A stretch of 6,953 nucleotides of DNA from an uncultured Kiloniellales bacterium (GTDB lineage: Bacteria; Pseudomonadota; Alphaproteobacteria; Kiloniellales; JAKSDN01): positions 1 through 6,953 of the forward strand of contig CAMYMY010000270.1 of NCBI GenBank assembly GCA_947259625.1, in the 5' to 3' direction. Numbering within the stretch: position 1 is the stretch's first letter; each line of letters begins with the position of its first letter. The notes below the pieces were generated by a model. That model saw nothing but the letters and a program-made list of their open reading frames with translations. It was not told the origin of the DNA and searched no databases. Position numbers and translations under genes: made by a program. This document shows, piece by piece, positions 1-6,559 of the stretch.

Positions 1-230
1 TTTCCCAAATGCGGCGCTCGGTGGCCAGGACGCCCTCCGGGGGCACTCCCGGATGCCGTCGTTGTGCCCAAGACCGGTAGCATAGCCCGGATGACGGGAT
101 ATCCTCCAGCCCGCGATGAAAGGGGGGAGACACGAACGCCACGCCGGGCAGACGAAGACAGGGCGCCGGGGCCGGGCTCCCGGAATTTCAAACTACCGGC
201 TTTCGCGGAGGCGGGTTACAAATAGCCGTC
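1..230. other. Leader region upstream of lptF, no supported gene
   Basis: I find no gene I can support here. A GC-rich 6-bp hairpin lies at 36-41/48-53 (TCCGGG and CCCGGA, 6-base loop) with no T-run on either side, so it is not a convincing terminator. The minus strand is open from an ATG at 83-81 to the window edge, and an alternative GTG at 46-44 in another frame is also open. Neither short peptide resembles a family I know, although a divergent gene is common upstream of lptF. Just before lptF, TACAAA at 217-222 could be a -10 hexamer, but I see no good -35 at the right distance. GGAGG at 207-211 is too far (19 bases) from the lptF start to be its ribosome binding site. Confidence 0.4.
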
Positions 231-1355
231 ATGCGGTCGATCACACGCTACGTCTTCAATCAGCTCTGGCTCGCGACGTTTTTCGTGACCCTTGGTTTGA
301 CCTTCGCCGTCTGGTTGACCCAGTCGCTGCGTTTCTTCGGCTACATCGTGAACCGCGGCCTGCCGGCCACGACCTTCTTCGCCTTCGTGGGGCTTTTGCT
401 GCCGTCCTTCCTGGGCATCGTGCTCCCGATCGCGACCTTCTGCGCGGTGCTCTTCGTCTACAACAAGCTGATGATGGACAGCGAGATGGTGGTGCTGCGC
501 GCGGCCGGCCTGTCGCACGCCCAGCTGGCCCGCCCGGCGATCGTCCTCGCGCTCGCGACCACGCTGGTCGTCTATGCCATATTGCTCTATTTCCAGCCGG
601 TCTCCTACCGGGCCTTCAAGGATCTGCAGTTTCACATCCGCAACGACTATTCGGCGGTGCTGCTCCGAGAAGGCATGTTCAACGACCTGGGCGACGGGAT
701 CACGGTCTATGTGCGCGAGCGCACCGGCGACGGCGAGCTGCGCGGCATCCTGGTCCACGACAGCCGTAAGGTCGGCAGGCCGGTCACCATGATGGCCGAG
801 CGCGGCGCCCTGGTCCGCGCCGAGACCGGCCCGCGCGTCGTCATGGTCAACGGGAACCGGCAGGAAGTCGACCCGGACCGCGGGCAATTGTCCCTGCTCT
901 ACTTCGACCGCTATACGGTCGATGTCTCCACCTTCACCGATACACCCCAGACCCGCTGGCGCGAGCCCAAGGAGCGCTTCCTGGCCGAACTGATGTCGCC
1001 CGGCACGACGGGCATCGACCTGCGCAACCGCGGCGAGCTGATCGCCGAGGGCCACCAGCGCCTGGTCGCGCCGCTCTATGCCTTGACCTTCGTGTTGGTC
1101 GGCCTGGCCGCGCTGCTGTCGGGCGAGTTCAACCGCCGCGGACAGATCTACAGGATCCTCACGGCGGTCCTCTGCACGGCGGTTCTGGAGGGCCTGGGGC
1201 TCGCGCTGCACGATCTGGCGGGCCGCTCGCCGCAGGCCATTCCGCTCATGTACCTGGCCGCCGTGCTGCCCGCCTGCGGCAGCGTCTTCGTGCTGCTCCG
1301 GCGCCCGCGCCGGCGGCTCGCGACCTGCCGCCCGCTTGCGGTGGAACCCCGATGA
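231..1355 (+). CDS. lptF: LPS export ABC transporter permease LptF
   Basis: This is a YjgP/YjgQ-family permease of 374 aa, about the usual length. With LptG it forms the membrane core of LptB2FG, which uses ATP hydrolysed by LptB to pull lipopolysaccharide out of the inner membrane and push it onto the LptC-LptA bridge. Visible layout: hydrophobic segments near residues 12-30, 48-76 and 100-121, a periplasmic beta-rich domain around 125-270 (the jellyroll), then segments near 278-297, 307-327 and 336-356, and a strongly basic tail (RRPRRR). The cytoplasmic loop at 81-95 contains SEMVVLRAAGLS; its Glu85 fits the conserved coupling-helix glutamate of LptF that contacts LptB. The ATG at 231 gives the typical N-terminus (MRSITRYVFNQL). 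No Shine-Dalgarno sequence sits at normal spacing. The stop overlaps the lptG start (ATGA, 1352-1355), which implies translational coupling. LptF rather than LptG is assigned by first position in the pair and by sequence character. Confidence 0.94.
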   Translation: MRSITRYVFNQLWLATFFVTLGLTFAVWLTQSLRFFGYIVNRGLPATTFFAFVGLLLPSFLGIVLPIATFCAVLFVYNKLMMDSEMVVLRAAGLSHAQLARPAIVLALATTLVVYAILLYFQPVSYRAFKDLQFHIRNDYSAVLLREGMFNDLGDGITVYVRERTGDGELRGILVHDSRKVGRPVTMMAERGALVRAETGPRVVMVNGNRQEVDPDRGQLSLLYFDRYTVDVSTFTDTPQTRWREPKERFLAELMSPGTTGIDLRNRGELIAEGHQRLVAPLYALTFVLVGLAALLSGEFNRRGQIYRILTAVLCTAVLEGLGLALHDLAGRSPQAIPLMYLAAVLPACGSVFVLLRRPRRRLATCRPLAVEPR

Positions 1356-2482
1356 TCCGCGCAGCCGCCAAACCCAAGCTGCGGCGTCCGCGCCTGTCGG
1401 GGACGCTCTCGGGCTACATCGCCCGGCAGTTCACCGGGCGGTGGGCGGCGTTCTTTCTCGGCCTGAGCGGCATCATCGTGCTGGTGAGCATGGTCGATCT
1501 GCTCGACCGCTTGGCCAACAAGCAGGGGGCGGGTCTCGGCATAATCCTCACCATGGTCCTGCTCAGGCTGCCCCACTTGGTCCAGGAGGTCATGCCTTTC
1601 ACCGTTCTGTTCTCGGGCCTGGCGACCTTCTGGCGCCTGACGCGCGCGCACGAGCTCGTCGTGGCGCGGGCGGCCGGTGTTTCGGTCTGGCAGTTTCTTC
1701 TGCCCGCCTTGAGCGTGGCGGCACTGATCGGCGTTGTGTCGATCACCGTGCTGAACCCGGTGGCCTCCGCCCTGCTGGGGCGCTTCGAGCAGATCGAGGC
1801 ACGTTTCTCGGGCCGGCAGGAGTCCGCCCTGGCCCTGTCGGGCAGCGGCCTGTGGCTGCGCCAAGCCGACCGGGACGGTCAGTCGGTGATCCATGCGGCG
1901 CGTGCCTCGCCGGACAGCATGACGCTGCACCGCGTGATCGTCTTTCGCTTTGGCGCCAACGACCGATTCCTCAGCCGGATCGATGCGTCGCGCGCCGAGC
2001 TCGGCGACGGCGTATGGCGCATAACCGGCGCGGCGTTGTCCGTGCCGGGTGCGCGAACGCGCCGCGTCGAGGCCCTGGAGCTGGAGACCGAGTTGACGCC
2101 CGCCAAGATACTCGAGAGTTTTGCCGATCCCGAGACCATCTCCTTCTGGAGCCTGCCCGGCTTTATCAGACTGCTCGAAAACGCGGGCTTCTCGGCGCAG
2201 CGCCACAAGTTGCAGCTGAACCGTCTGCTCGCGACGCCCCTGCTGCTCGCGGCGATGATCCTGCTGGCCGCGACCTTTTCCCTCAGGCCGCAGCGTCAAG
2301 GTCATGTCGCCCTGGTCGTCGTCCTCGGAATGCTGGCGGGATTCCTGCTCTATTTCCTGTCCAACTTCGTGTTCGCCCTGGGCCTCTCGGGTAAGATACC
2401 GGTGATTCTGGCGGGCTGGGCACCGGCGGGCGTCAGTGCCATGCTGGGACTGGCAATGCTGCTTCACCTCGAGGACGGTTAG
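1352..2482 (+). CDS. lptG: LPS export ABC transporter permease LptG
   Basis: This is the second YjgP/YjgQ-family permease, 376 aa, partner of LptF in the inner-membrane LptB2FG complex. After a basic cytoplasmic N-terminus (residues 1-20, several Arg/Lys), hydrophobic segments appear near 31-50, 64-92 and 112-134. A periplasmic beta-rich domain follows at about 145-260, then segments near 290-310, 318-342 and 349-371. The loop HELVVARAAGVS (100-111) is the coupling-helix motif facing LptB, with Glu101 as the likely conserved acidic residue. The end of the periplasmic domain (TISFWSLPGFIRLLENAGFSAQRHK, split here as positions 262-286) matches the pre-TM4 region where LptG proteins carry a helix leading into the conserved His/Lys and the fourth segment. 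The start overlaps the lptF stop by 4 bases. The next gene, lptD, begins 9 bases after the stop, so all three are probably one transcript. No sign of truncation. Confidence 0.95.
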   Translation: MIRAAAKPKLRRPRLSGTLSGYIARQFTGRWAAFFLGLSGIIVLVSMVDLLDRLANKQGAGLGIILTMVLLRLPHLVQEVMPFTVLFSGLATFWRLTRAHELVVARAAGVSVWQFLLPALSVAALIGVVSITVLNPVASALLGRFEQIEARFSGRQESALALSGSGLWLRQADRDGQSVIHAARASPDSMTLHRVIVFRFGANDRFLSRIDASRAELGDGVWRITGAALSVPGARTRRVEALELETELTPAKILESFADPETISFWSLPGFIRLLENAGFSAQRHKLQLNRLLATPLLLAAMILLAATFSLRPQRQGHVALVVVLGMLAGFLLYFLSNFVFALGLSGKIPVILAGWAPAGVSAMLGLAMLLHLEDG

Positions 2483-2491
2483 CGAAGGCAT

Positions 2492-4738
2492 ATGCGGGGG
2501 CGATTGCGGAACTGGGCTTGGGCCGCATTCCTGTGGCCGGCGGCGGCGTTGGCCACCCAAGTGGGTGAGGCCGCCGAAGCGCCGGCGGGCCCGCCGGAGC
2601 CCCCTGCCCAAGCGCGTGACGTTCTGCAAAGCGATCTGCCCGCGCTGATCAGCGCCGATCAGGTGACCTACGACGAAACCCTGGGTATCGTCACCGCCTC
2701 GGGCAAGGTGGAGGTTTCGCAAGGCGAGCGCGTCCTGCATGCCGACAGCGTTTCCTACAACCTGCGCAACAATGTCGTCACCGCCTCGGGGAACGTCAGA
2801 CTTCTGGAGCCGGGCGGCGAGGTCGTGTTTGCGGACTACGTCGAACTGACAGGCAACCTGCGCGAGGGCTTCATCAAGGACATCCGGGTCCTGCTGAGCG
2901 ACCGCAGCCGCATGGCCGCCAGCAACGCGCTGCGCACGGGGGGCAATCGAACCGTGTTCCAGAACGGCGTCTTCAGTCCCTGTGATCTGTGCCGCGACGA
3001 TCCGACCCGGTCGCCGCTCTGGCAGATCAAGGCCGCCAAGATCGTGCACGACCAAGACGACCAAAAGATCCGCTACAGCAGCGCCTGGCTGGAATTTGCC
3101 GGTATTCCGGTGTTGTACACCCCCTACTTCGAACACCCGGATCCGACGGTCGAACGCATGAGTGGCTTTCTCACGCCGACCTTCGGCACTTCCAAGACCC
3201 TGGGCGTCGTCGCGCAAGTGCCCTATTATTTGGCCGTCTCGCCCACTTTGGATGCGACGTTCGAGCCAATATTCACCACCAAACAAGGAATCGTTCTTGC
3301 CGGGCAGGTCCGGCAGCTCCTGCCGTTCGGACAGCATGAAATCGACGGCAGCGTGACCTCCGCGGACCGCGAGGAGAACGACGGCACGATATCGAAAGAC
3401 GTCGTGCGCGGCCACATCGACACCATGGGCCGCTACGACATCAGCGAGACCTGGCGTGCCGGCTTCGACGTAGACTGGTCCACCGACGACACCTACCTGC
3501 GCCTCTACAACTTCGACAACAGCTCTTTCCTGACCAGCAACGTCTTTGCCGAGCGGCTCGACGGCCGCGACTACGCCGCGGTGAACGCCTTCGCTTTCCA
3601 AGGGCTGCGCGAGAGAGACATAAATCGCGAGGCGCCCATCGTCGCGCCCCTGGTCGACTACAGCTTCGTCAGCGAACCCTGGATCGCCGACAGCACCTAC
3701 AGCATCGATGCCAACATGATGGTCCTCTCGCGGCGCGAGGGCCGCGATGTCCGGCGCCTGTCGCTGACGGGCGGCTGGGAAGTTCCCTACACCGACCCCA
3801 TAGGCGGTCTCTATACCCTCAAAACCAAGGTCCAGACCGACGGCTACTGGAGCGACGAGTTCCTGCCGGGCAGCATCGACGTCAACCCTTCGGAACCGAC
3901 CGAAACCGAGGTGGCCGGCCGCTTCTTTCCCCAGTTGGCCCTGAGCTGGCGCTATCCCTGGGTGCGCCAATCCGAGAGCCTGAATCAGGTGATCGAACCA
4001 ATGGCCCAGCTCGTCGCCGGGCCGAACGGCGGTAATCCGAACGATATCCCCAACGAGGACAGTCTCGACTTCGAGTTCGACGATACGAACCTTTTCAGTC
4101 TGAACCGCTTTCCCGGGCTCGACCGGGTCGACTCCGGACAGCGGTTCGACTACGGGCTGCAATGGAAGGGGATCGGCCCCAGGGGTAGACAGGCCGGATT
4201 CTTCATCGGCCAAAGCTATCGGCTGTCGCAAGAAAAAGACTTGTTTCCGAAGAACTCCGGCGTGCAGGACAAGCTGTCGGACGTGGTCGGGCGGGTCAAC
4301 CTGCGTCCAGTCGAATATTTCGATCTGCTCTATCGTTTCCGGCGGGACAAGGACAGCTTTGCGCCCCGCCGGAACGAAGTCGATCTCAGGATCGGGCCGC
4401 CGGCGCTCAACCTGGACCTCGACTATCTGTTCGTCGACAGCGCGGTCGGCGCCAGCGACCTGGACCGCGAGGAGATCAACCTCCGTTTGAGCAGCCGGTT
4501 CAACGAAAACTGGTCTGGCTTCGTCGCCAACCGCCGGGACCTCGAGAGGGAAAGCACACTGAGCACCTCGATCGGCCTGAGCTATCAGGACGAGTGCTTC
4601 CTCATCGAGGTCGTGGGCCAGCGCCGATTCTTTTCCGATCGCGAGATCGAAGAGGACAATTCGATCTTCGTCCAGATCAGCTTCAAGACCCTGGGCGGCT
4701 TCGGTTCCGGGTACCAGACCGGCGGTCCTTCCGAGTAA
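2492..4738 (+). CDS. lptD: LPS-assembly outer-membrane protein LptD
   Basis: LptD (OstA/Imp) is the outer-membrane barrel that, with lipoprotein LptE, places lipopolysaccharide in the outer leaflet. The 748-aa product has a signal peptide (residues 1-21: Arg-rich start, hydrophobic WAWAAFLWPAAAL, likely cleavage after Ala-Leu-Ala). A Pro/Ala-rich linker follows. The periplasmic LptA/OstA-like beta-jellyroll spans about 52-150 (SADQVTYDETLGIVTASGKV, then a repeat-like ADSVSYNLRNNVVTASGNV). The barrel domain covers about 195-748, opening with the family block around 200-240 (GIPVLYTPYFEHPDPTVERM then SGFLTPTFG) and ending in the strand DNSIFVQISFKTLG. There are only three cysteines: Cys164 and Cys167 (SPCDLC) and Cys702 (DECF). 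By position, Cys164 and Cys702 correspond to E. coli Cys173 and Cys725, which form an interdomain disulfide. The ATG at 2492 has a GAAGG at 2484-2488, rather close. It is the third gene of the lptFG unit. Its folding normally depends on SurA, encoded next. Confidence 0.95.
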   Translation: MRGRLRNWAWAAFLWPAAALATQVGEAAEAPAGPPEPPAQARDVLQSDLPALISADQVTYDETLGIVTASGKVEVSQGERVLHADSVSYNLRNNVVTASGNVRLLEPGGEVVFADYVELTGNLREGFIKDIRVLLSDRSRMAASNALRTGGNRTVFQNGVFSPCDLCRDDPTRSPLWQIKAAKIVHDQDDQKIRYSSAWLEFAGIPVLYTPYFEHPDPTVERMSGFLTPTFGTSKTLGVVAQVPYYLAVSPTLDATFEPIFTTKQGIVLAGQVRQLLPFGQHEIDGSVTSADREENDGTISKDVVRGHIDTMGRYDISETWRAGFDVDWSTDDTYLRLYNFDNSSFLTSNVFAERLDGRDYAAVNAFAFQGLRERDINREAPIVAPLVDYSFVSEPWIADSTYSIDANMMVLSRREGRDVRRLSLTGGWEVPYTDPIGGLYTLKTKVQTDGYWSDEFLPGSIDVNPSEPTETEVAGRFFPQLALSWRYPWVRQSESLNQVIEPMAQLVAGPNGGNPNDIPNEDSLDFEFDDTNLFSLNRFPGLDRVDSGQRFDYGLQWKGIGPRGRQAGFFIGQSYRLSQEKDLFPKNSGVQDKLSDVVGRVNLRPVEYFDLLYRFRRDKDSFAPRRNEVDLRIGPPALNLDLDYLFVDSAVGASDLDREEINLRLSSRFNENWSGFVANRRDLERESTLSTSIGLSYQDECFLIEVVGQRRFFSDREIEEDNSIFVQISFKTLGGFGSGYQTGGPSE

Positions 4739-4769
4739 TACCAGATCCAGGAGACGCCGACCCATCCAG

Positions 4770-4811
4770 CATGCTTCGAGACGCCGCCTGCGGCGGCTCC
4801 TCAGCATGAGG
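4770..4811 (+). repeat. Palindromic intergenic repeat, copy A
   Basis: This 42-base element starts 32 bases after the lptD stop. It folds as an imperfect hairpin: outer arm ATGCT (4771-4775) with AGCAT (4803-4807), GAG (4778-4780) with CTC (4800-4802) leaving a TC bulge, and inner stem GCCGCC (4783-4788) with GGCGGC (4792-4797) around a TGC loop. The conserved ends (CTTCGAGAC and CTCAGCATGAGG) match a repeat type I recall as abundant between genes in alphaproteobacteria. There is no T-run after it, so it is not a standard intrinsic terminator, though in the lptD 3' UTR it could slow exonuclease decay. Confidence 0.8.
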
Positions 4812-4836
4812 TAAGACGTTGATATCAAACATCGTT

Positions 4837-4878
4837 TCTCATCCTGGGGAGCGTTCGAAGAACGCGTCTCGAAGGATA
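4837..4878 (-). repeat. Palindromic intergenic repeat, copy B, inverted
   Basis: Read on the minus strand, this 42-base element aligns with copy A end to end without gaps, differing mainly in the inner stem. Outer arm ATCCT (4841-4845) pairs with AGGAT (4873-4877). The inner stem GCGTTC (4851-4856) pairs with GAACGC (4860-4865) around a GAA loop. The inner stem differs in sequence from that of copy A but stays fully paired, and the outer arms also change on both sides (ATGCT/AGCAT against ATCCT/AGGAT). The two copies face each other across 25 bases, an arrangement like the paired REP units called BIMEs. Confidence 0.8.
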
Positions 4879-4940
4879 AGCCATGCGTCACGGTCTTCGA
4901 GATTCGGTATAACGGTGGTTCCCGATCCACTTGGCGAGCG

Positions 4941-4969
4941 TTGTTTGCCGCGAAACTTGGCCCTATAGT
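4941..4969 (+). promoter_or_regulatory. Candidate sigma-70 promoter for surA
   Basis: TTGTTT (4941-4946) and TATAGT (4964-4969) are separated by exactly 17 bases, and the -10 matches the TATAAT consensus at 5 of 6 positions. Predicted transcription start is near 4976, giving a leader of about 44 bases before the surA ATG. It lies beyond the repeat pair, so surA can be transcribed apart from lptFGD. A second -10-like hexamer, TATAAC at 4908-4913, lacks a matching -35. Confidence 0.5.
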
Positions 4970-5019
4970 CGGCCCGCTCCGAACCCTATTGAAAATCGTT
5001 CCCGGTCGAGCACGCAACG

Positions 5020-6205
5020 ATGAAGCGCCTGATTTCCTATGCCGTGACAACCATCGCCCTGGTCTCGAGCCTGGCGGCCTGGGCCCAGCTGTCGCCCGGG
5101 CTCGCGCAGAACACGCTGCGCGCCGCGGCAGTGGTCAATGACGAGGTCATCTCGATGTTCGACCTGGCAATGCGCACGCGCTTGGCCATTCTCGCCTCGG
5201 GCCTGGGCAATTCGCCGGAGGCGCACAACCGCCTGCAGCGTCAAGTGCTGCGCTCGTTGATCGACGAACGGCTGCAACTGCAGGAGGCCAAGCGTCTGGA
5301 GATCACGGTGGACAAGAGCCAGACGGAGGACACCGTCTCCATGCTCGCACAGCAGAACAACATGTCGCGCGAGCAGTTCTTCGCCCTGCTGAAGCGCAAC
5401 GATATTCTCCCGAAGGCCCTGCTCGACCAAGTCCGGGGTCATCGCGCGCATCCAGTCCAGTCAGGGCCGGATGCAGCGGCGGGTCTCGGAGATCCTGCTC
5501 GGGGTGGACAGCGTGCTTCAGGACGACGATGTCCGGCGCACCGCCGAGCGCCTGGTCGAGCAGCTCCGCGGCGGCGCCAATTTCGGGGCACTGGCCCGGC
5601 AGTTCTCGCAGTCGGCGACCGCCTCGGTGGGCGGCGACCTGGGCTGGATCGAGGAGGGGCAGCTGCCCGACGAACTGAGCGACGAGCTCGCCCGGATGCG
5701 CCCGGGGGAGCTGGCCGGACCGATCCCCACCTTCGGCGGTTTTTACATCCTACTGCTGCGCGACCAGCGCCGGGTCTCTATGGGCAACGCCACGGTCAAC
5801 CTCAAGCAGCTGCTCTTCGCCCTGCCGCCCGATGCCGCCGCGGACCAGCTGGAGCAGGCGCGGACCAAGGCCGCCGAGCTGCAGCCGCGCATCGAGGGCT
5901 GCGAGAGCTTCGACGCGCTGGCCGAGGAACACGGCTCGCCGGGCTCCGGGGACCTCGGGACCCTGAAGTTGAGCGATCTGCCGGAGGACCTGCGCCGGGT
6001 CATCCTGCCCCTGCCGGTCGGCCAAGCGAGCGCGCCGATACGCGTCGCCGCCGGGATCAGCCTGCTGCTCGTCTGCAGCCGCGAAGACGACGGCATCGAC
6101 CGGGAGAAGATCAGGAACTCGCTGATCGGCCAGCGCCTCGACATGCTGGCCCGGCGCTATCTGCGCGATCTGCGCCGGGCGGCCACCGTGGACATCCGGC
6201 TGTGA
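5020..6205 (+). pseudogene. surA: SurA periplasmic chaperone/PPIase, frame broken near 5436
   Basis: SurA is a periplasmic chaperone with parvulin-type prolyl isomerase domains that delivers outer-membrane barrel proteins to the Bam complex. The first part (5020 to about 5436, frame 1) has a signal peptide (MKRLISYAVTTIALVSSLAA, cleavage likely after Ala22) and the SurA N-domain, residues about 33-139, with AAVVNDEVISMFDL and the helix QVLRSLIDERLQLQEAKR. Sense then moves to frame 2 at about 5438 (VIARIQSSQGRMQRR) and runs to the TGA at 6203-6205. That part holds the first parvulin domain (SEILLGVDS to GGFYILLLRD, with FSQSATASVGGDLGWIEEGQ), a second weaker parvulin domain (NLKQLLFALPP to LLVCSRE), and the C-terminal helix and strand. 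Joined, the parts give about 394 aa against roughly 420-430 usual. The missing 25-28 residues are the N-domain/parvulin connector. The net loss is not a multiple of three, so this is either a real out-of-frame deletion or a sequence/assembly error. Frame 1 stays open to 6252, but that tail is Arg/Pro/Ala-rich shadow. Confidence 0.82.
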
Positions 6206-6559
6206 GTCGGTCCTCTCGGTCGCCTTCGGATGACCTAAAGAACGCCTTGTAGATCCATGGGTTGCCGAAGTTCGTCATTCCATGCACATAGTGCAGGTGC
6301 TCCCCTGGAACTGGAAGAAACCGTCGGCGGCCAAGAACTCGGCAGCGAGACGCTCGACCCGTTCCAGCGCAAATCTCATTGAACCAAGCCGCGCAGTGAA
6401 AAGGCCCACCGGTTTGGCCGGACGGTGACCAAGGAACAAGCGGTCTTGCCGCAAGAAAGACATGGTTGCACCGCGCGCCACCTGGACTAGAGTGCCCTGT
6501 CGGCCGGCCCCTTGCGCCATCCGGACAGTCAAAGCGGAACCTGGCGAATCAGAACTTGA
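6206..6559. other. Spacer between surA and cyclase gene, possible minus-strand gene remnant
   Basis: No intact gene is supported here. On the minus strand, an open frame from ATG at 6463-6461 reads down to about 6303 with protein-like sequence (RFALERVERLAAEFLAADGF), then meets TGA at 6277-6275. The adjacent minus frame over 6302-6234 reads EHLHYVHGMTNFGNPWIY and continues KAFFR. One extra G in the C/G run at 6302-6305 would join the two. I do not recognise the joined sequence, so this may be a decayed or mis-sequenced gene end, or chance. A perfect small palindrome TGCAC-ATA-GTGCA lies at 6283-6295. I see no intrinsic terminator after surA and no start of pdxA. Confidence 0.3.
6466..6493 (+). 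promoter_or_regulatory. Weak candidate promoter for the cyclase gene
   Basis: TTGCAC (6466-6471) and TAGAGT (6488-6493) are spaced by 16 bases. Matches to consensus are 3 of 6 and 4 of 6, so this is only suggestive. Transcription would start near 6500, leaving a leader of about 60 bases before the ATG at 6560. The gene probably needs its own promoter, given the 354-base gap after surA. Confidence 0.25.

Noticed and set aside
36..53. GC-rich hairpin as a terminator of an upstream gene
   Set aside because: The stem has only 6 bp and no T-run follows on either strand.
216..1211. A 331-codon minus-strand open frame opposite lptF
   Set aside because: It is a low-complexity Gln/Arg/Asp/Ala-rich shadow of lptF with no recognisable domain.
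1336..2394. A 352-codon plus-strand open frame overlapping lptG in another frame
   Set aside because: Arg/Pro/Gly/Ala-rich shadow. The lptG frame has clear membrane segments and family motifs.
1148..5050. A 1300-codon open frame on the minus strand across lptG, lptD and the spacer
   Set aside because: It lies antisense to well-recognised genes. Its translation is rich in Arg, Gln, Gly, Ala and Val with no family resemblance, and it is open because GC-rich codons on the plus strand rarely give antisense stops.
5430..5440. Programmed ribosomal frameshift in surA
   Set aside because: There is no slippery heptamer or obvious stimulatory structure, and the product would still lack the connector segment that SurA proteins have. 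Deletion or sequence error explains both facts.
5437..6252. Frame-1 extension of the surA N-terminal part to the stop at 6250-6252, as a 410-aa protein
   Set aside because: The extension is Arg/Pro/Ala/Gly-rich nonsense. The parvulin domains are encoded in frame 2 over the same bases.
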